Origin: Bacillus sp. HNG
GTDB lineage: Bacteria; Bacillota; Bacilli; Bacillales; Bacillaceae_L
NCBI RefSeq assembly: GCF_003400205.1
Contig: NZ_QUQV01000010.1
Coordinates: 92,524-156,523 of the forward strand
Direction of reading: 5' to 3'
Length of the DNA stretch: 64,000 nt
Under the pieces are notes generated by a model. It saw nothing but the letters and a program-made list of their open reading frames with translations, was not told the origin of the DNA and did not search any database. The position numbers were made by a program, and so were the translations under genes. This document shows, one piece after another, positions 53,191-62,795 of this stretch; the stretch's first letter is position 1, and the number at the start of each line of letters is the position of its first letter.

Positions 53191-54000
53191 TTGAAAAGGC
53201 TTTGTGGCATACTTCTTCTTTTGACTGTTACCTTTTCATTGACTGTGGCTCCACAGGCTGCAGCAGCTTATTCAAATGCACCGATCCATTGGGGCTTCAA
53301 AAAGAGCAAAAACCATGAACCTGCCTCAGCAGGTGAGGAGTATGATAAACTACTCGCAAAATATGGCGCTTTTTATATTGGGGATACTTCAAAAAAAGAC
53401 ATCTATCTTACGTTTGATAACGGCTACGAAAATGGCTATACCGAACAAGTTCTTGATGTGCTAAAAAAGAAAAAGGTTCCCGCGACATTCTTCGTCACAG
53501 GGCATTATTTAAAGGATCAAGCTAAACTCGTTAAACGAATGGCAAAGGAAGGGCATATCGTTGGGAATCATTCGTGGTATCATCCGGATTTAACAAGAGT
53601 AAGTGACGAGCGACTTCGAAAAGAATTAGATTCCGTTCGGGAGGAAACGAAAAAGCTTACCGGTCAGGATGTGACCTATCTTCGTCCACCACGAGGCATT
53701 TTCAGTGAACGAACCTTAGCTTTGTCCAACAATCTTGGTTATCAAAATGTGTTTTGGTCGCTCGCCTTCGTTGATTGGCACATCAACAGCCAAAAAGGGT
53801 GGGAGTATGCGTACAACAACATTATGAGGCAAATTCATCCAGGTGCGATTCTTTTGCTACATACTGTATCGAGGGACAATGCCGAAGCACTTGGAAAGGT
53901 AATCGATGACCTACGTGAAGAAGGTTATAACTTCCGAAGCTTAGATCAATTAATGGCGGAAAAAACGATTAGGGAAGAACTGTTATTTGACCTAGACTAA
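53191..54000 (+). CDS. pdaA: PdaA, delta-lactam-forming peptidoglycan deacetylase
   Basis: 269 residues from TTG 53191 behind TAGGAGG. Signal peptide (CGILLLLTVTFSLTVAPQAA), the PdaA mark WGFKKSKNHEP, then a NodB domain: TFDNGYENG, where Asn replaces the second Asp of TFDDGP as in known PdaA, HSWYHPDL (metal ligands), RPPRGIFSE and LLLHTVS. It deacetylates N-acetylmuramic acid so that the spore cortex lactam can form, needed for germination. In B. subtilis it lies next to yfjT; here three genes separate them. Confidence 0.92.
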   Translation: MKRLCGILLLLTVTFSLTVAPQAAAAYSNAPIHWGFKKSKNHEPASAGEEYDKLLAKYGAFYIGDTSKKDIYLTFDNGYENGYTEQVLDVLKKKKVPATFFVTGHYLKDQAKLVKRMAKEGHIVGNHSWYHPDLTRVSDERLRKELDSVREETKKLTGQDVTYLRPPRGIFSERTLALSNNLGYQNVFWSLAFVDWHINSQKGWEYAYNNIMRQIHPGAILLLHTVSRDNAEALGKVIDDLREEGYNFRSLDQLMAEKTIREELLFDLD

Positions 54001-54004
54001 CAAA

Positions 54005-54035
54005 CAAAGGACTTAGGGTTCCCTAAGTCCTTTTC
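54005..54035. terminator. Bidirectional terminator
   Basis: AAGGACTTAGGG-TT-CCCTAAGTCCTT, followed by TT, between convergent genes. Confidence 0.85.
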
Positions 54036-54038
54036 CTA

Positions 54039-54626
54039 TTACATATACTTTTCAACTAATTCATAGCATCTTTCTTTGGTCACCCGTGCTTGTGTGTTTA
54101 CTTTTACTAAAGGCTCCATCGTACCGCCTTCGTATTGAGCAGCTTCTTCACTTGCGATTCGATATTTCTCTTTAATCCATTGGCGTTGTTCTTCCCGCAG
54201 TTTATCCATTTTTTTAGTTGGAAGTTGTTTCTCTAGTTCTTTCCAGATTTTATTAAGTTCATTGTCCCATATTTCATAGACACCTGAAGCGATATCTTCC
54301 ATCTCGATTTGTGTTTCGCCCTCAGGCTTGTTTTCAATTTCTTCTTCAATCGCAGCGAGTTCATTTAAATATTGCTCCTTAAGAGCACTATTTTCCGATG
54401 AGCCTTCGACACTAGTATCCGGCGACTCGGCATCCACGCTTTCATCTGAAACACTTGTCTCTTTACTTTCTTCCACAACATCAATCTTGTCATTTTCCTT
54501 TTCAGAGTCCGCCTCAGATACCGCACTCTTAGCTGGTTCTTCCGGCTGGGAACTAGTCTTCTCATCTGGTTTCCCACAGGCTGCCAACAACACGAACAAA
54601 ATAGTCAACAGTACTACCTTTTTCAT
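54039..54626 (-). CDS. Lipoprotein with LprI-like DUF1311 domain
   Basis: 195 residues. The signal peptide ends in the lipobox LLAAC (Cys 17), followed by an acidic Ser/Glu-rich linker of about 70 residues and a C-terminal helical DUF1311/LprI-like domain (WDNELNKIWKELEKQL, EEQRQWIKEKYRIA, ERCYELVEKY). LprI-type proteins inhibit lysozyme in some bacteria. It is anchored on the outer face of the membrane. GACAAGGAG lies upstream of ATG 54626. Confidence 0.85.
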   Translation of the reverse strand: MKKVVLLTILFVLLAACGKPDEKTSSQPEEPAKSAVSEADSEKENDKIDVVEESKETSVSDESVDAESPDTSVEGSSENSALKEQYLNELAAIEEEIENKPEGETQIEMEDIASGVYEIWDNELNKIWKELEKQLPTKKMDKLREEQRQWIKEKYRIASEEAAQYEGGTMEPLVKVNTQARVTKERCYELVEKYM

Positions 54627-54716
54627 TGCAAAAACTCCTTGTCATTTTGTTCTTATGTATAACTACTTAACATTATCTTCAAATTATATCCTAAAAACAA
54701 TAAAAGAGCTGTAGAT

Positions 54717-55229
54717 TCAGCTCTTTTTCGGGATTACCTTTTTCTTCCTCCAAGGTTTTACATATGAAATGATGAAAATAAAAATGGTAACAGCGATCTG
54801 AAAATAGACTGCATATTGTCTGATTAAGTGGTTTTGAATGAATTCAGGATTGGTCAGGGCTAATTCTCGTTGTGTTTCAAGCAACTCCATATTTGTTATC
54901 ATAAGCTTGTCTATAATAAAAATCCCGACAATCGTTTGAATGATATAGAGTACGAATTTCGTGCCAACCCATCGATGCTTGAAGAATCCCCAATTTGTAA
55001 AAAATCCATAGATGAGTCCCACTACTAACGTGCCAATCGCACCCCAGCGAACAATATGATCACTGATAATTACGATGGTTTTATACCCCAGATAGGACTC
55101 ATTAAATTCAGTAAAATCAAGATAAAGATTTAATGAAAGAGAACTTAAAATTCCTCCGAAAAATAATACGACTAGAAAAACGTGGATAATTTTTAGCCAT
55201 TTCATCCCTTTAGGTCCGATTTTTTTCAT
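54717..55229 (-). CDS. Four-helix membrane protein (DUF2269-like)
   Basis: 170 residues with four membrane helices; conserved His in KIIHVFLVVLFFGGILSSL and SDHIVRWGAIGTLVVG, and a basic tail. The His placement recalls the DUF2269/CopD-type membrane families, but the match is by feel. GAGGAGGTAAT precedes ATG 55229. Role unknown. Confidence 0.65.
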   Translation of the reverse strand: MKKIGPKGMKWLKIIHVFLVVLFFGGILSSLSLNLYLDFTEFNESYLGYKTIVIISDHIVRWGAIGTLVVGLIYGFFTNWGFFKHRWVGTKFVLYIIQTIVGIFIIDKLMITNMELLETQRELALTNPEFIQNHLIRQYAVYFQIAVTIFIFIISYVKPWRKKKVIPKKS

Positions 55230-55379
55230 GTTATATTACCTCCTCATGTCATTTGACCAGCAACATTTATTTTACGCTGAGGAGGATCATTGAAAAATGT
55301 GCTTCAGATGTAATTTCCGCTACAACTGAGGTCCTATATTCCCCAATATTAAAATAGAAGGTAAAATGGAGAAAGGCAC

Positions 55380-55500
55380 TTTTAACTTTATTCAGCTGAA
55401 TAAAGTTAAAGCCTCCGGCGGATGCCACGATTTTTCAAAGGAAATTTTTCGAGCGGGCTCGAAAAAAATCGGGCGCAAATACGCCAAGGCGCATTTGATT
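55380..55500 (+). repeat. Hairpin-rich dispersed element, copy 2
   Basis: AACTTTATTCAG immediately joined to CTGAATAAAGTT, then the block shared with 34875-34985: GCCTCCGGCGGATGCC, the hairpin TTTTTCGAG-CGGG-CTCGAAAAA, and CAAATACGCC-AA-GGCGCATTTG. It ends 16 bases before the first SMR gene. Confidence 0.8.
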
Positions 55501-55515
55501 GTAGGGGGAATCACC

Positions 55516-55839
55516 ATGAATGCATACATTCTTTTAATCATAGCCATTATAAGCGAGGTGTTCGGCAGCTCGTTGCTTAAAGCTACAGATGGCTTCAAAA
55601 AATTCCTGCCTTCAATAGGAGTCATGGTCGGATATGCTTTAGCATTCTATACTTTATCCCTATCACTAAAGACATTGCCACTTGGGATGGCATATGCAAT
55701 TTGGGCCGGAGTAGGGACAGCACTAACCGCATTAGTCGGAATCATCATCTATAAAGAAACGATTGATATGAAAAAAGTCCTTGGATTCCTGTTAATTATT
55801 GGTGGCGTCATTTTACTCAATATTGGAGGGGGTCATTAA
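55516..55839 (+). CDS. Small multidrug resistance (SMR) family protein, first subunit
   Basis: 107 residues from ATG 55516 (AGGGGGAATCACC upstream); the longer frame runs back into the repeat element and is rejected. Four helices, with the essential Glu in LIIAIISEVFGSSLLKA (residue 14) and GMAYAIWAGVGTALTALVG. It exports cationic compounds by proton exchange. The stop codon abuts the start of the second SMR gene, so a heterodimer like EbrAB or YkkCD is likely. Confidence 0.9.
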   Translation: MNAYILLIIAIISEVFGSSLLKATDGFKKFLPSIGVMVGYALAFYTLSLSLKTLPLGMAYAIWAGVGTALTALVGIIIYKETIDMKKVLGFLLIIGGVILLNIGGGH

Positions 55840-56196
55840 ATGAAGGGATATCTAGCATTAACCATTTCGATTATATGTGAGATCTTTGCAACGGCCATGC
55901 TAAAAATGTCCGATGGGTTTACCGTTCTATTTCCGTCAATCGGTGTCATTGTGGGATATGGACTCGCATTTTATTGCTTGTCCTTATGTCTTAAAACGCT
56001 ACCACTAAGTTTGGCATATGCCATTTGGTCTGGAGTAGGAACTGCACTAACGGCCATCATTGGAGCGCTTGTGTGGGATGAGGTGTTTACCGCTCTTAAA
56101 CTAGCAGGCATTGTCTTAATTATCGGCGGAGTCATTTTATTAAACACTTCAAAAAAAGAAGCAGTGGAAAAAAATCCGAAAGCCAATGCGCTTTAA
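55840..56196 (+). CDS. SMR family protein, second subunit
   Basis: 118 residues. Four helices with the essential Glu in TISIICEIFATAMLKMSDG and SLAYAIWSGVGTALTAIIG; a short charged tail ends KKEAVEKNPKANAL. It starts directly after the first subunit, behind GGAGGGGG within that gene. Paired SMR proteins form antiparallel dimers. No guanidine riboswitch was seen upstream, so quaternary-amine type export is as likely as guanidinium. Confidence 0.9.
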   Translation: MKGYLALTISIICEIFATAMLKMSDGFTVLFPSIGVIVGYGLAFYCLSLCLKTLPLSLAYAIWSGVGTALTAIIGALVWDEVFTALKLAGIVLIIGGVILLNTSKKEAVEKNPKANAL

Positions 56197-56252
56197 TAAA
56201 GGGGCATTTCCTTTTATAATGTAAGGGAATACATAATAAGGGGGAGTAGAAC

Positions 56253-56564
56253 ATGGTTGGAGAATGGGAAAATGCCGAACCAGGCGTAAAACGAAAAATA
56301 TTCCCACCGGGTGAATCGGTGATGATGATGGAAGTTCACTTTGAAAAAGGGGCAGAAGGCTATCAACACAGCCACCCACATGAGCAACTTACATACGTGA
56401 TGAAGGGAAGCTTTCAGTTTACCATCGAAGGGGAGCAAACGACGGTGTCCCAAGGAGAAACAATTTTTATTCCAGGAAACCATAAACATGGTGTTGTTGC
56501 GTTAGAAGAAGGTATTTTACTAGATACCTTTACACCGCTTCGTGATGATCTATTAAACAAATAA
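56253..56564 (+). CDS. Cupin-domain protein
   Basis: 103 residues, a single small cupin barrel with metal ligands in HSHPHEQLTYVMKGSFQFTIEGE (two parts) and PGNHKHGVVAL. GGGGGAG lies upstream of ATG 56253. Small cupins of this kind bind a metal and may sense or isomerise small molecules; no substrate can be read. Followed by a terminator. Confidence 0.88.
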   Translation: MVGEWENAEPGVKRKIFPPGESVMMMEVHFEKGAEGYQHSHPHEQLTYVMKGSFQFTIEGEQTTVSQGETIFIPGNHKHGVVALEEGILLDTFTPLRDDLLNK

Positions 56565-56569
56565 ACGTA

Positions 56570-56602
56570 ATAATCCTCTTGCTTGCAGGGGGATTTTTTT
56601 TG
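56570..56602 (+). terminator. Rho-independent terminator
   Basis: AATCCTCTTGC and GCAGGGGGATT pair with wobbles, followed by six or more T. Confidence 0.75.
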
Positions 56603-56652
56603 CGCTCAAATGGTATAATGTGTACTAACACTTATGAATTGAGGTAGGTTCC

Positions 56653-57519
56653 ATGTGGGAGAAAACAGTGCATGTACAGCCGCCATATGATTTTGACCGC
56701 GTCCTAGACCGGCTATCGATAAATCCGACTAACTATTTGAATAAAGATGAACGCTCGGTGAAGGTGCCTTTTTATATTAAAAATGAACCTGAAGTTGTCA
56801 CGGTGAAAGCAACAGGGACAACGGATGAGCCAAGCTTTGTAGTCACAGGGTCTTATAAGGATTCAATGGAATATGCATTGCAGCATGTGTCTCACATTTT
56901 TCAATGGGACGTATCGTTGCAGGAAATCCAAGACCATTTTTTACAAACAGACCTTCGAGATATTTTCATAGAGCATCGTGGAACGCCATTGGTCTTAGAT
57001 TTCGATCCGTATTTTTCCTTGATGAAATGTATCATCCATCAGCAGCTAAATATGACGTTTGCCCACACACTGACATCAAGATTTGTGACCACATTTGGCC
57101 AAGAAATCGAAGGGACATGGATTCATCCTCGCCCTGAAAAAATAGCTGAGCTGTCTGTTGCGGACTTGAGAGAATTGCAATTTAGTGGCCGGAAGGCGGA
57201 ATATGTCATCGATACATCGAAATTGATTGCCTCTGGGGAGCTAACTCTTTCGGATCTCCGATCAAAATCCGATGAAGGGGTAATGGAGACTCTTGTAAAA
57301 ATCCGTGGAATTGGGAAATGGACGGCAGAAAACTTCCTATTATTTGCATTAGGACGACCAAATCTCTTCCCGATGGCAGACATCGGAATTCAAAATGCCA
57401 TCAAAAAATTATACAATCTTGAGAAAAAGCCAACCTATGAACAGATGGAAGAATACAGCAAGCCATGGGAGCCATACTTAAGCTATGCCTCCTTGTATTT
57501 ATGGCGAAGCATCGAATAG
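56653..57519 (+). CDS. yfjP: DNA-3-methyladenine glycosylase, AlkA-like (YfjP)
   Basis: 288 residues: an N-terminal beta domain, then an HhH-GPD fold with [21 protein letters not shown], the hairpin [20 protein letters not shown] and the catalytic Asp in [17 protein letters not shown]. It cuts alkylated purines from DNA. GAGGTAGG precedes ATG 56653. Next to the yfjO-like gene, overlapped in another frame by its possible upstream extension, as in B. subtilis order. Confidence 0.9.
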   Translation: MWEKTVHVQPPYDFDRVLDRLSINPTNYLNKDERSVKVPFYIKNEPEVVTVKATGTTDEPSFVVTGSYKDSMEYALQHVSHIFQWDVSLQEIQDHFLQTDLRDIFIEHRGTPLVLDFDPYFSLMKCIIHQQLNMTFAHTLTSRFVTTFGQEIEGTWIHPRPEKIAELSVADLRELQFSGRKAEYVIDTSKLIASGELTLSDLRSKSDEGVMETLVKIRGIGKWTAENFLLFALGRPNLFPMADIGIQNAIKKLYNLEKKPTYEQMEEYSKPWEPYLSYASLYLWRSIE

Positions 57520-57532
57520 AAAGTTGTGTGTA

Positions 57533-58921
57533 ATGATGAAACAACAAAAAGAAAACCAACCAAAATTACAGGTGGGCCAAACCTTTCCCCTTACAATAAA
57601 AAGACTCGGAATCAACGGAGAAGGTGTTGGATATTTTAAAAGACAGGTTGTCTTCGTACCGAGTGCGTTACCTGGTGAAGAAGTAGTCGTCGAAGCAACA
57701 AAGGTTCATCCGAAATTCTCTGAAGGTCGGATTAAAAAAATCCGCAAAAAATCAGAGCACCGGGTGAAGCCACCATGTCCAATTTACGATTTATGTGGTG
57801 GCTGCCAGCTACAGCATTTGGACTATCGTCAGCAATTAAAAGAGAAGCAGGACATTGTCGTCCAGGCGTTCGAACGATATAGTAAAACACCTACTGAGAA
57901 GCTCAAAATTAAAGAAACGATTGGTATGGAAAACCCGTGGAACTACCGAAACAAGAGTCAGTTCCAGGTCGGATTGGACAAGACAAAGGTGATAGCAGGT
58001 CTATATGGCCTAAACTCTCATAAACTGATTGATATCGCGGACTGCATTATCCAGCACCCAGCAACAAGCAAAGTCACGCAAACCGTAAAAATGATCCTTC
58101 AGGATTTAAAAATATCGATCTATAATGAACGAAATCGAAAAGGGCTTGTCCGCACCATCGTTACAAGAGTCGGTGTTCAATCGGGAGAAGTACAGCTTGT
58201 CTTAATTACAGCTGAAAAAGAAATCCCACGAAAAAGTTTATTAATCGACGAAATCACCAAGCGTTTGCCTGAAGTAAAATCGATCATCCAAAACATCAAT
58301 GGCCAAAAAACATCACTCATTTTTGGTGACGAATCGATTCACCTACACGGAAGCGAGGTTATCCAAGAGACACTTGGAGACCTTTCATTCGAGCTATCAG
58401 CTCGAGCATTCTTCCAGTTGAATCCAGAACAAACCATCAAATTATATGATGAAGTAAAAAAGGCTGCTCAATTAACAGGTAAGGAAAAAATCGTTGATGC
58501 GTACTGTGGAGTGGGAACGATTGGATTGTGGCTTGCAGACGGTGCAGCAGAAATCCGCGGAATTGAAATCATCCCAGAAGCCATCGAAGACGCAAGAAAA
58601 AATGCCAAAAAACATGGCTTTGAAAATGCAACCTACGCCGTAGGAAAAGCCGAAAAGCTCCTACCAAAATGGGTAAACGAAGGCTGGCGTCCTGACGTCA
58701 TCGTCGTTGACCCACCAAGAACAGGATGCGACGATCAATTCTTGCAAACTGTCTTAAAAGTAAAGCCTAAGAAAATGGTGTATGTCTCATGTAATCCGTC
58801 GACACTGGCGAAGGATATTCAAGTGTTGTCGAAGCTATACAAGGCTGAGTATGTGCAGCCGGTGGATATGTTTCCGCATACGGCGCATGTTGAAGCTGTG
58901 GCGCAGTTAGTATTAAAATAA
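57533..58921 (+). CDS. yfjO: 23S rRNA (uracil-5-)-methyltransferase, RlmD/RumA-type (YfjO)
   Basis: 462 residues from ATG 57533 (or 57536). TRAM domain ([20 protein letters not shown]), iron-sulfur Cys cluster in [17 protein letters not shown], then the SAM methyltransferase: [34 protein letters not shown] and the catalytic Cys in [14 protein letters not shown]. It makes 5-methyluridine in 23S rRNA. The 3' end is notable: a second, diverged copy of the last 15 codons follows 17 bases later, and mobile-element remnants come next. rumA genes are known insertion sites for serine-recombinase elements in Firmicutes. Confidence 0.9.
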   Translation: MMKQQKENQPKLQVGQTFPLTIKRLGINGEGVGYFKRQVVFVPSALPGEEVVVEATKVHPKFSEGRIKKIRKKSEHRVKPPCPIYDLCGGCQLQHLDYRQQLKEKQDIVVQAFERYSKTPTEKLKIKETIGMENPWNYRNKSQFQVGLDKTKVIAGLYGLNSHKLIDIADCIIQHPATSKVTQTVKMILQDLKISIYNERNRKGLVRTIVTRVGVQSGEVQLVLITAEKEIPRKSLLIDEITKRLPEVKSIIQNINGQKTSLIFGDESIHLHGSEVIQETLGDLSFELSARAFFQLNPEQTIKLYDEVKKAAQLTGKEKIVDAYCGVGTIGLWLADGAAEIRGIEIIPEAIEDARKNAKKHGFENATYAVGKAEKLLPKWVNEGWRPDVIVVDPPRTGCDDQFLQTVLKVKPKKMVYVSCNPSTLAKDIQVLSKLYKAEYVQPVDMFPHTAHVEAVAQLVLK

Positions 58922-58938
58922 TCTGCGATTACCAAACA

Positions 58939-58984
58939 AGCATGTTGAGGCGGTAAAGCAACTCATTTTAAAAGAAGGCAACTA
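58939..58984 (+). pseudogene. Leftover 3' end of a second rumA-type gene
   Basis: CATGTTGAGGCGGTAAAGCA and what follows encode KHVEAVKQLILKEGN and a stop, parallel to the intact gene's [12 protein letters not shown]. The two nucleotide stretches agree at most positions and differ at third positions, so this is a diverged allele, not a recent duplication. It marks a past integration or replacement. Confidence 0.7.
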
Positions 58985-59012
58985 ACCCTATATGGGCGTT
59001 GTCTTTTCCTTA
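58976..59012 (+). terminator. Terminator downstream of the rumA remnant
   Basis: GGCAAC-TA-CCC pairs with GGG-C-GTTGTC, followed by TTTTCC. Confidence 0.6.
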
Positions 59013-59156
59013 TTTAATTTGTAACGGATTAACAAATTTATATTGAATGTGAATATCCCCAGCAGAAGTACAAATAACCCTTTCAACTAATGAATGGAGT
59101 ACCTGTGGAGTTAAATCATTTAGTGTTAAGATATCCTTTGCGTGGTCTACCATAAG
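59010..59156 (-). pseudogene. C-terminal remnant of a serine site-specific recombinase
   Basis: On the minus strand an open stretch ends at TAA 59010-59012 and reads MVDHAKDILTLNDLTP, QVLHSLVERVICTSAGDIHI, QYKFVNPLQIK. The pattern LTPQ-LH-LVERV...IHIQYKFVNPL is the usual C terminus of large serine recombinases (DUF4368-type tail). A stop codon interrupts the frame just upstream, so only a fragment survives. The rest of 59157-59359 holds A+T-rich promoter-like sequence and no gene. Confidence 0.65.
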
Positions 59157-59368
59157 TTAGGCAAACTTGTGGGTGGCCTCCTTTTTTGGAAACATTCTTG
59201 GAAATAAGCGAGTAATTAACACTTTATTTTATAGATATAATTTTTTTGTTCAGAATGTAATAGTATAATAAATATAAAATACAGAATTTATCATTTAGAT
59301 TAATTTCTAAAAAAATTATTAAGAGAACAACCTTTTAAATATGAGAAATTTAATTAAGGATGATTGAT

Positions 59369-61384
59369 TTGTCTATAGTAGGAGTAACAATTAAAAATTG
59401 TAAATCAATAGAACTTCTAGAACTAAACTTAAAAGAAAATATAAATTGCTTTATTGGAACAAATAATGTTGGAAAGTCAAATATAATGAAAGCTTTAAAT
59501 TTCTTTTATTTAAATCTAACAGAAGAAGTATATGATGAGTCAATGTTTAGCAAAAGTAATCCATATAATGATGAAGTAGAAATTGCTATAGAATATGATT
59601 TCCTCGAATTAATAAAAAAAATGGAGGTTCACACATTTAATGGTTTGATAAATCCAACAAATGAAATTTTTGAAAAAGTTGATTATTACACAAAAAAATA
59701 TTCAGTGAATAATAGGGTAATATTATCTTTAAAATACAATAAAAACAGAACTATAAATTGGAATATTAAAGACTACGATTTTAGAGCCTTTATGGCTGTT
59801 AGATTTCCAATCTTTTTTTTAGAATCAAGAAATATAAATCTTTATAATTGGGATTCAATCTGGGAAGTTATAGGATCAATTGCACCCTTTAGGCAAAAGT
59901 TGAATATTAGTGAAAATATAAGTGGCATATTTGAGGCAAACGATCAAGAACAAGATAACTATCAAGAGGTAATTGATATTATTGTTGATATCCTTGAAAG
60001 AAATGAAATAAAAATAAAGAAAACAAACGTTTATGAGAAGATCAGTCAAATTATTCAACTTCAATTAGGAGGAAAAGGTTTCAATTATGATTCCCATTCT
60101 CTTCAACTTGGGTCTTATGGTTTAAATTCTTACACATTTATTAAATTATATATACAATTAATATTAAGGTTGTATGAATACAAACATCTTGCAACGCCTT
60201 TTATTATGGTAGATGAACCTGAATTGCATCTTCATGTTAAAAAAATTGAAGAGTTTGTAAGAGAAATAAAGGAAAACAAAAGTTATTTTACAACAAAATG
60301 GGTCTTTGCAACCCATTCCCCTGCATTTACAAAAAACATAATACTTGAAAATGAAAGTTATGATATATTTCACATTACAAATAATTCACTTTATAACAGG
60401 ACTTCAGTTAACAAAATAAATGGCTTTAAACAACATAAATATAAGTTTTTATCGGATAATGAAGCAAATTTATTCTTTTCCGAAGCTTGCTTATTTGTCG
60501 AAGGTGATACTGAATTAGAAGTATTTAGAAATGAGAATATAAGGATATTGTTTCCTGCATTATTTAAAATCGATATTTACTCGTTTGAAGGAAAGAACGA
60601 TAAGCTGCAATTGGTTAACCCTAACGACAGAAAATCAAAAATAAAATTTTTAGTTTTACTTGATATGGACAAATTGCTGAGTTACGTACCAAAAAAGAAA
60701 AAGTATAGTATTACAGGCAATGCATATTTAAATGTACTAAAAGATAAAAAAATAATAAGTCGGGAACATTATCATTATAAACAAAAGCTAAATAATACTT
60801 TTAGAACTAGAATCGAAATTCAAAGGCGCACAAATAATGATAAATTTGAAGTTGATTCTAGTGGACTATGTATAAAGGAAACTAGTGCAAGGTTAGAATT
60901 AATAGAATTAATGCAACAATATTACTCCGAGTATAATTTTTTTCCACTAGAAACAACTATTGAGGGAGCTATTATTAACATAAACAATCATAAACTGTTT
61001 TATGATTGGCTTCAAGAACATGATTGGGATGATACTAACTTCAAAAGAATTTATGGAGGATTAGCAACTGAAAATCAAAAAGCTAGTTTCCTTAGGGTAA
61101 TTTTTTATGGCAAAGCAGATTGGCTGAATGGTGAGAAGGATGCAAATAAAGTTAGACAATTTGTATCTTTATTTGAGGATATAAAGAATATTCGTAATGA
61201 ATTAAAAAAATCTAACCTTAATTTAGATGGGAAAACAAGCGGATGGGTTACGGCATTTTTGAATTGGTTCTTTGAAAAAGAGATAGATTTAGAGAATAAA
61301 GACTTATATTTTAATAGGAGTATTTTTCTATCTAATTTTCCGGAATTAGGTAAGGTAATTGTGCAAATGGAAGAAATGGTTTAA
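59369..61384 (+). CDS. OLD-family ATPase with TOPRIM nuclease domain
   Basis: About 671 residues from TTG 59369, 8 bases after AAGGA; ATG 59360 is possible but touches that site. Counting from 59360: P-loop GTNNVGKS 33-40, Walker B VDEPE 284-288, switch His in FATHSP 316-321, TOPRIM Glu in FVEGDTE 379-385 and Asp pair in LLDMDK 433-438. OLD proteins are phage-defence nucleases that need ATP; some retrons (Eco8) use one as effector. Codons are much more A+T-rich than the neighbouring core genes, a sign of transfer. Followed by a retron-like RNA region and reverse transcriptase, so it is probably the toxic arm. Confidence 0.88.
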   Translation: MSIVGVTIKNCKSIELLELNLKENINCFIGTNNVGKSNIMKALNFFYLNLTEEVYDESMFSKSNPYNDEVEIAIEYDFLELIKKMEVHTFNGLINPTNEIFEKVDYYTKKYSVNNRVILSLKYNKNRTINWNIKDYDFRAFMAVRFPIFFLESRNINLYNWDSIWEVIGSIAPFRQKLNISENISGIFEANDQEQDNYQEVIDIIVDILERNEIKIKKTNVYEKISQIIQLQLGGKGFNYDSHSLQLGSYGLNSYTFIKLYIQLILRLYEYKHLATPFIMVDEPELHLHVKKIEEFVREIKENKSYFTTKWVFATHSPAFTKNIILENESYDIFHITNNSLYNRTSVNKINGFKQHKYKFLSDNEANLFFSEACLFVEGDTELEVFRNENIRILFPALFKIDIYSFEGKNDKLQLVNPNDRKSKIKFLVLLDMDKLLSYVPKKKKYSITGNAYLNVLKDKKIISREHYHYKQKLNNTFRTRIEIQRRTNNDKFEVDSSGLCIKETSARLELIELMQQYYSEYNFFPLETTIEGAIININNHKLFYDWLQEHDWDDTNFKRIYGGLATENQKASFLRVIFYGKADWLNGEKDANKVRQFVSLFEDIKNIRNELKKSNLNLDGKTSGWVTAFLNWFFEKEIDLENKDLYFNRSIFLSNFPELGKVIVQMEEMV

Positions 61385-61401
61385 TATATCTGTAAAGGTT
61401 T

Positions 61402-61617
61402 GGGTAAGTAGTAAAATCTGAAATAGTCTAGTTTTTTGACTACGGATGCCATGAAGAAAGTTACATTTATTCCCTTCCATCAAGAAACTAAAAATCTCTT
61501 GTAACGTCTCATTTGCGGTTATAGGGAAAAATCCATGGTAATATGCCTACTAAAATGTTATCGCACATTTTATCAAATTGGCCGATCTAAGTTCGAGGTT
61601 TTGGGATGTACTTACCC
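61402..61617 (+). ncRNA. Candidate retron msr-msd RNA
   Basis: GGGTAAGTA (61402-61410) and TACTTACCC (61609-61617) are perfect 9-bp inverted arms, placed like the a1/a2 ends of a retron RNA: 216 nt apart and ending 25 bases before the reverse transcriptase start. Inside are a hairpin TAGTC-TAGTTTTTT-GACTA with a U-rich loop, as in msr regions, and nested arms CCATG...CATGG and GTTACA...TGTAAC resembling an msd stem. No open frame is supported. The branch-point G cannot be placed with confidence. Confidence 0.55.
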
Positions 61618-61642
61618 CCTTACTTTTTGTGGGAGAATTAGG

Positions 61643-62671
61643 ATGCATATAGAAGATTTGAATAAATTTGAGACTAAAATCCTTAGAGAGAGTACCAAAA
61701 CTTGTATAGAGTTATTAAAATCACATAAAATATCTAAAGCATATTATACAAAAACAATTAGTAAGAAAAACGGAATGGAAAGAACTCTACATTGTATTAA
61801 CAATGAACATATACTATATAAATTACAAGGTAACCTTAAAAGAAACTTTTTCGACTATATTCCACTATCCAGTCATGCTTATGGCTATGTGAAAGGTAAG
61901 TCATATTATAACTATTTAGAACCGCATGTTGATAGTGATATATTCTTGAAACTGGATATAAAGGACTTCTTCGACAGTATTAAAGAAAACAAACTCAGAG
62001 AAGTATTAGGATACTATGTGGATGATATTAATGTTAGTGATAAATTAACATTAATTGATTTTATAGTAAAAGTTGTTACTTTAGATGGTAAACTTCCACA
62101 AGGTGCTGTTACTTCACCGGTTTTATCAAATATATTATTTAGACAGTTGGACATTCGAATCTCAAGATACTGTGAAAAATTCGGAATTACTTATACTCGA
62201 TATGTTGATGATATACTTTTTTCGTCTACCAGTTTTTATTTACACAAAAAAATTTTTGTAAATGGAATAAAAAAAATATTAAAATCTAATGATCTTTATC
62301 TAAATACAAATAAGATCATTAAAACTAAGAATGAAATATCGTTAAATGGATTTGTAATTGGAAAAGAAATACGATTATCCAGAAAAAAGACAGCTTTTAT
62401 TTCAGCTATTATATATTGTTATCAACATACTAATATAAAAAACGTTGATAATTTTATTAAAGAAATTAAGCACCATTTTAAATTGACTGATAGCACAGAA
62501 ATCGATCTTTTTTGGCTTCATAATTATTTAGCAGGGTATCGTTCCTTTTTACTTGGATTACTTCCATTTGATAGTGTTGGAGTATTGCCGGAGCATTTAA
62601 ATAAAGGTAACAAAAAGTTATTATATAAGATAAACGAAATTGAGAAAATTCTTGATTTATTAATACTTTAA
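61643..62671 (+). CDS. Retron-like reverse transcriptase
   Basis: 342 residues from ATG 61643 (GGGAG 7 bases upstream). RT motifs: KLDIKDFFDSI (about 102-112), LPQGAVTSPVLSN (151 on) and the active-site YVDD at 187-190. A GYVKGKSYYNYLEPH block stands where retron RTs have NAxxH, and SLNGFVIG where they have VTG, both diverged. It ends soon after the thumb, with no maturase or endonuclease, which argues against a group II intron. It would make msDNA from the RNA just upstream. A strong terminator closes the OLD-RNA-RT unit. Confidence 0.82.
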   Translation: MHIEDLNKFETKILRESTKTCIELLKSHKISKAYYTKTISKKNGMERTLHCINNEHILYKLQGNLKRNFFDYIPLSSHAYGYVKGKSYYNYLEPHVDSDIFLKLDIKDFFDSIKENKLREVLGYYVDDINVSDKLTLIDFIVKVVTLDGKLPQGAVTSPVLSNILFRQLDIRISRYCEKFGITYTRYVDDILFSSTSFYLHKKIFVNGIKKILKSNDLYLNTNKIIKTKNEISLNGFVIGKEIRLSRKKTAFISAIIYCYQHTNIKNVDNFIKEIKHHFKLTDSTEIDLFWLHNYLAGYRSFLLGLLPFDSVGVLPEHLNKGNKKLLYKINEIEKILDLLIL

Positions 62672-62795
62672 GTTATTTAGAACTTGATAATTATATGGAA
62701 ATGATCTTTCTTTCATACTAATATAATTTAAGAAATATACTAGTTCAACTTTAAGGAATCTACACATGATTAAATAAAAGATATACATACTTTCT

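Noticed and set aside
61402..62671. Group II intron
   Set aside because: The RT lacks maturase and endonuclease parts, no domain V-like hairpin follows, and RNA arms lie upstream as in retrons.
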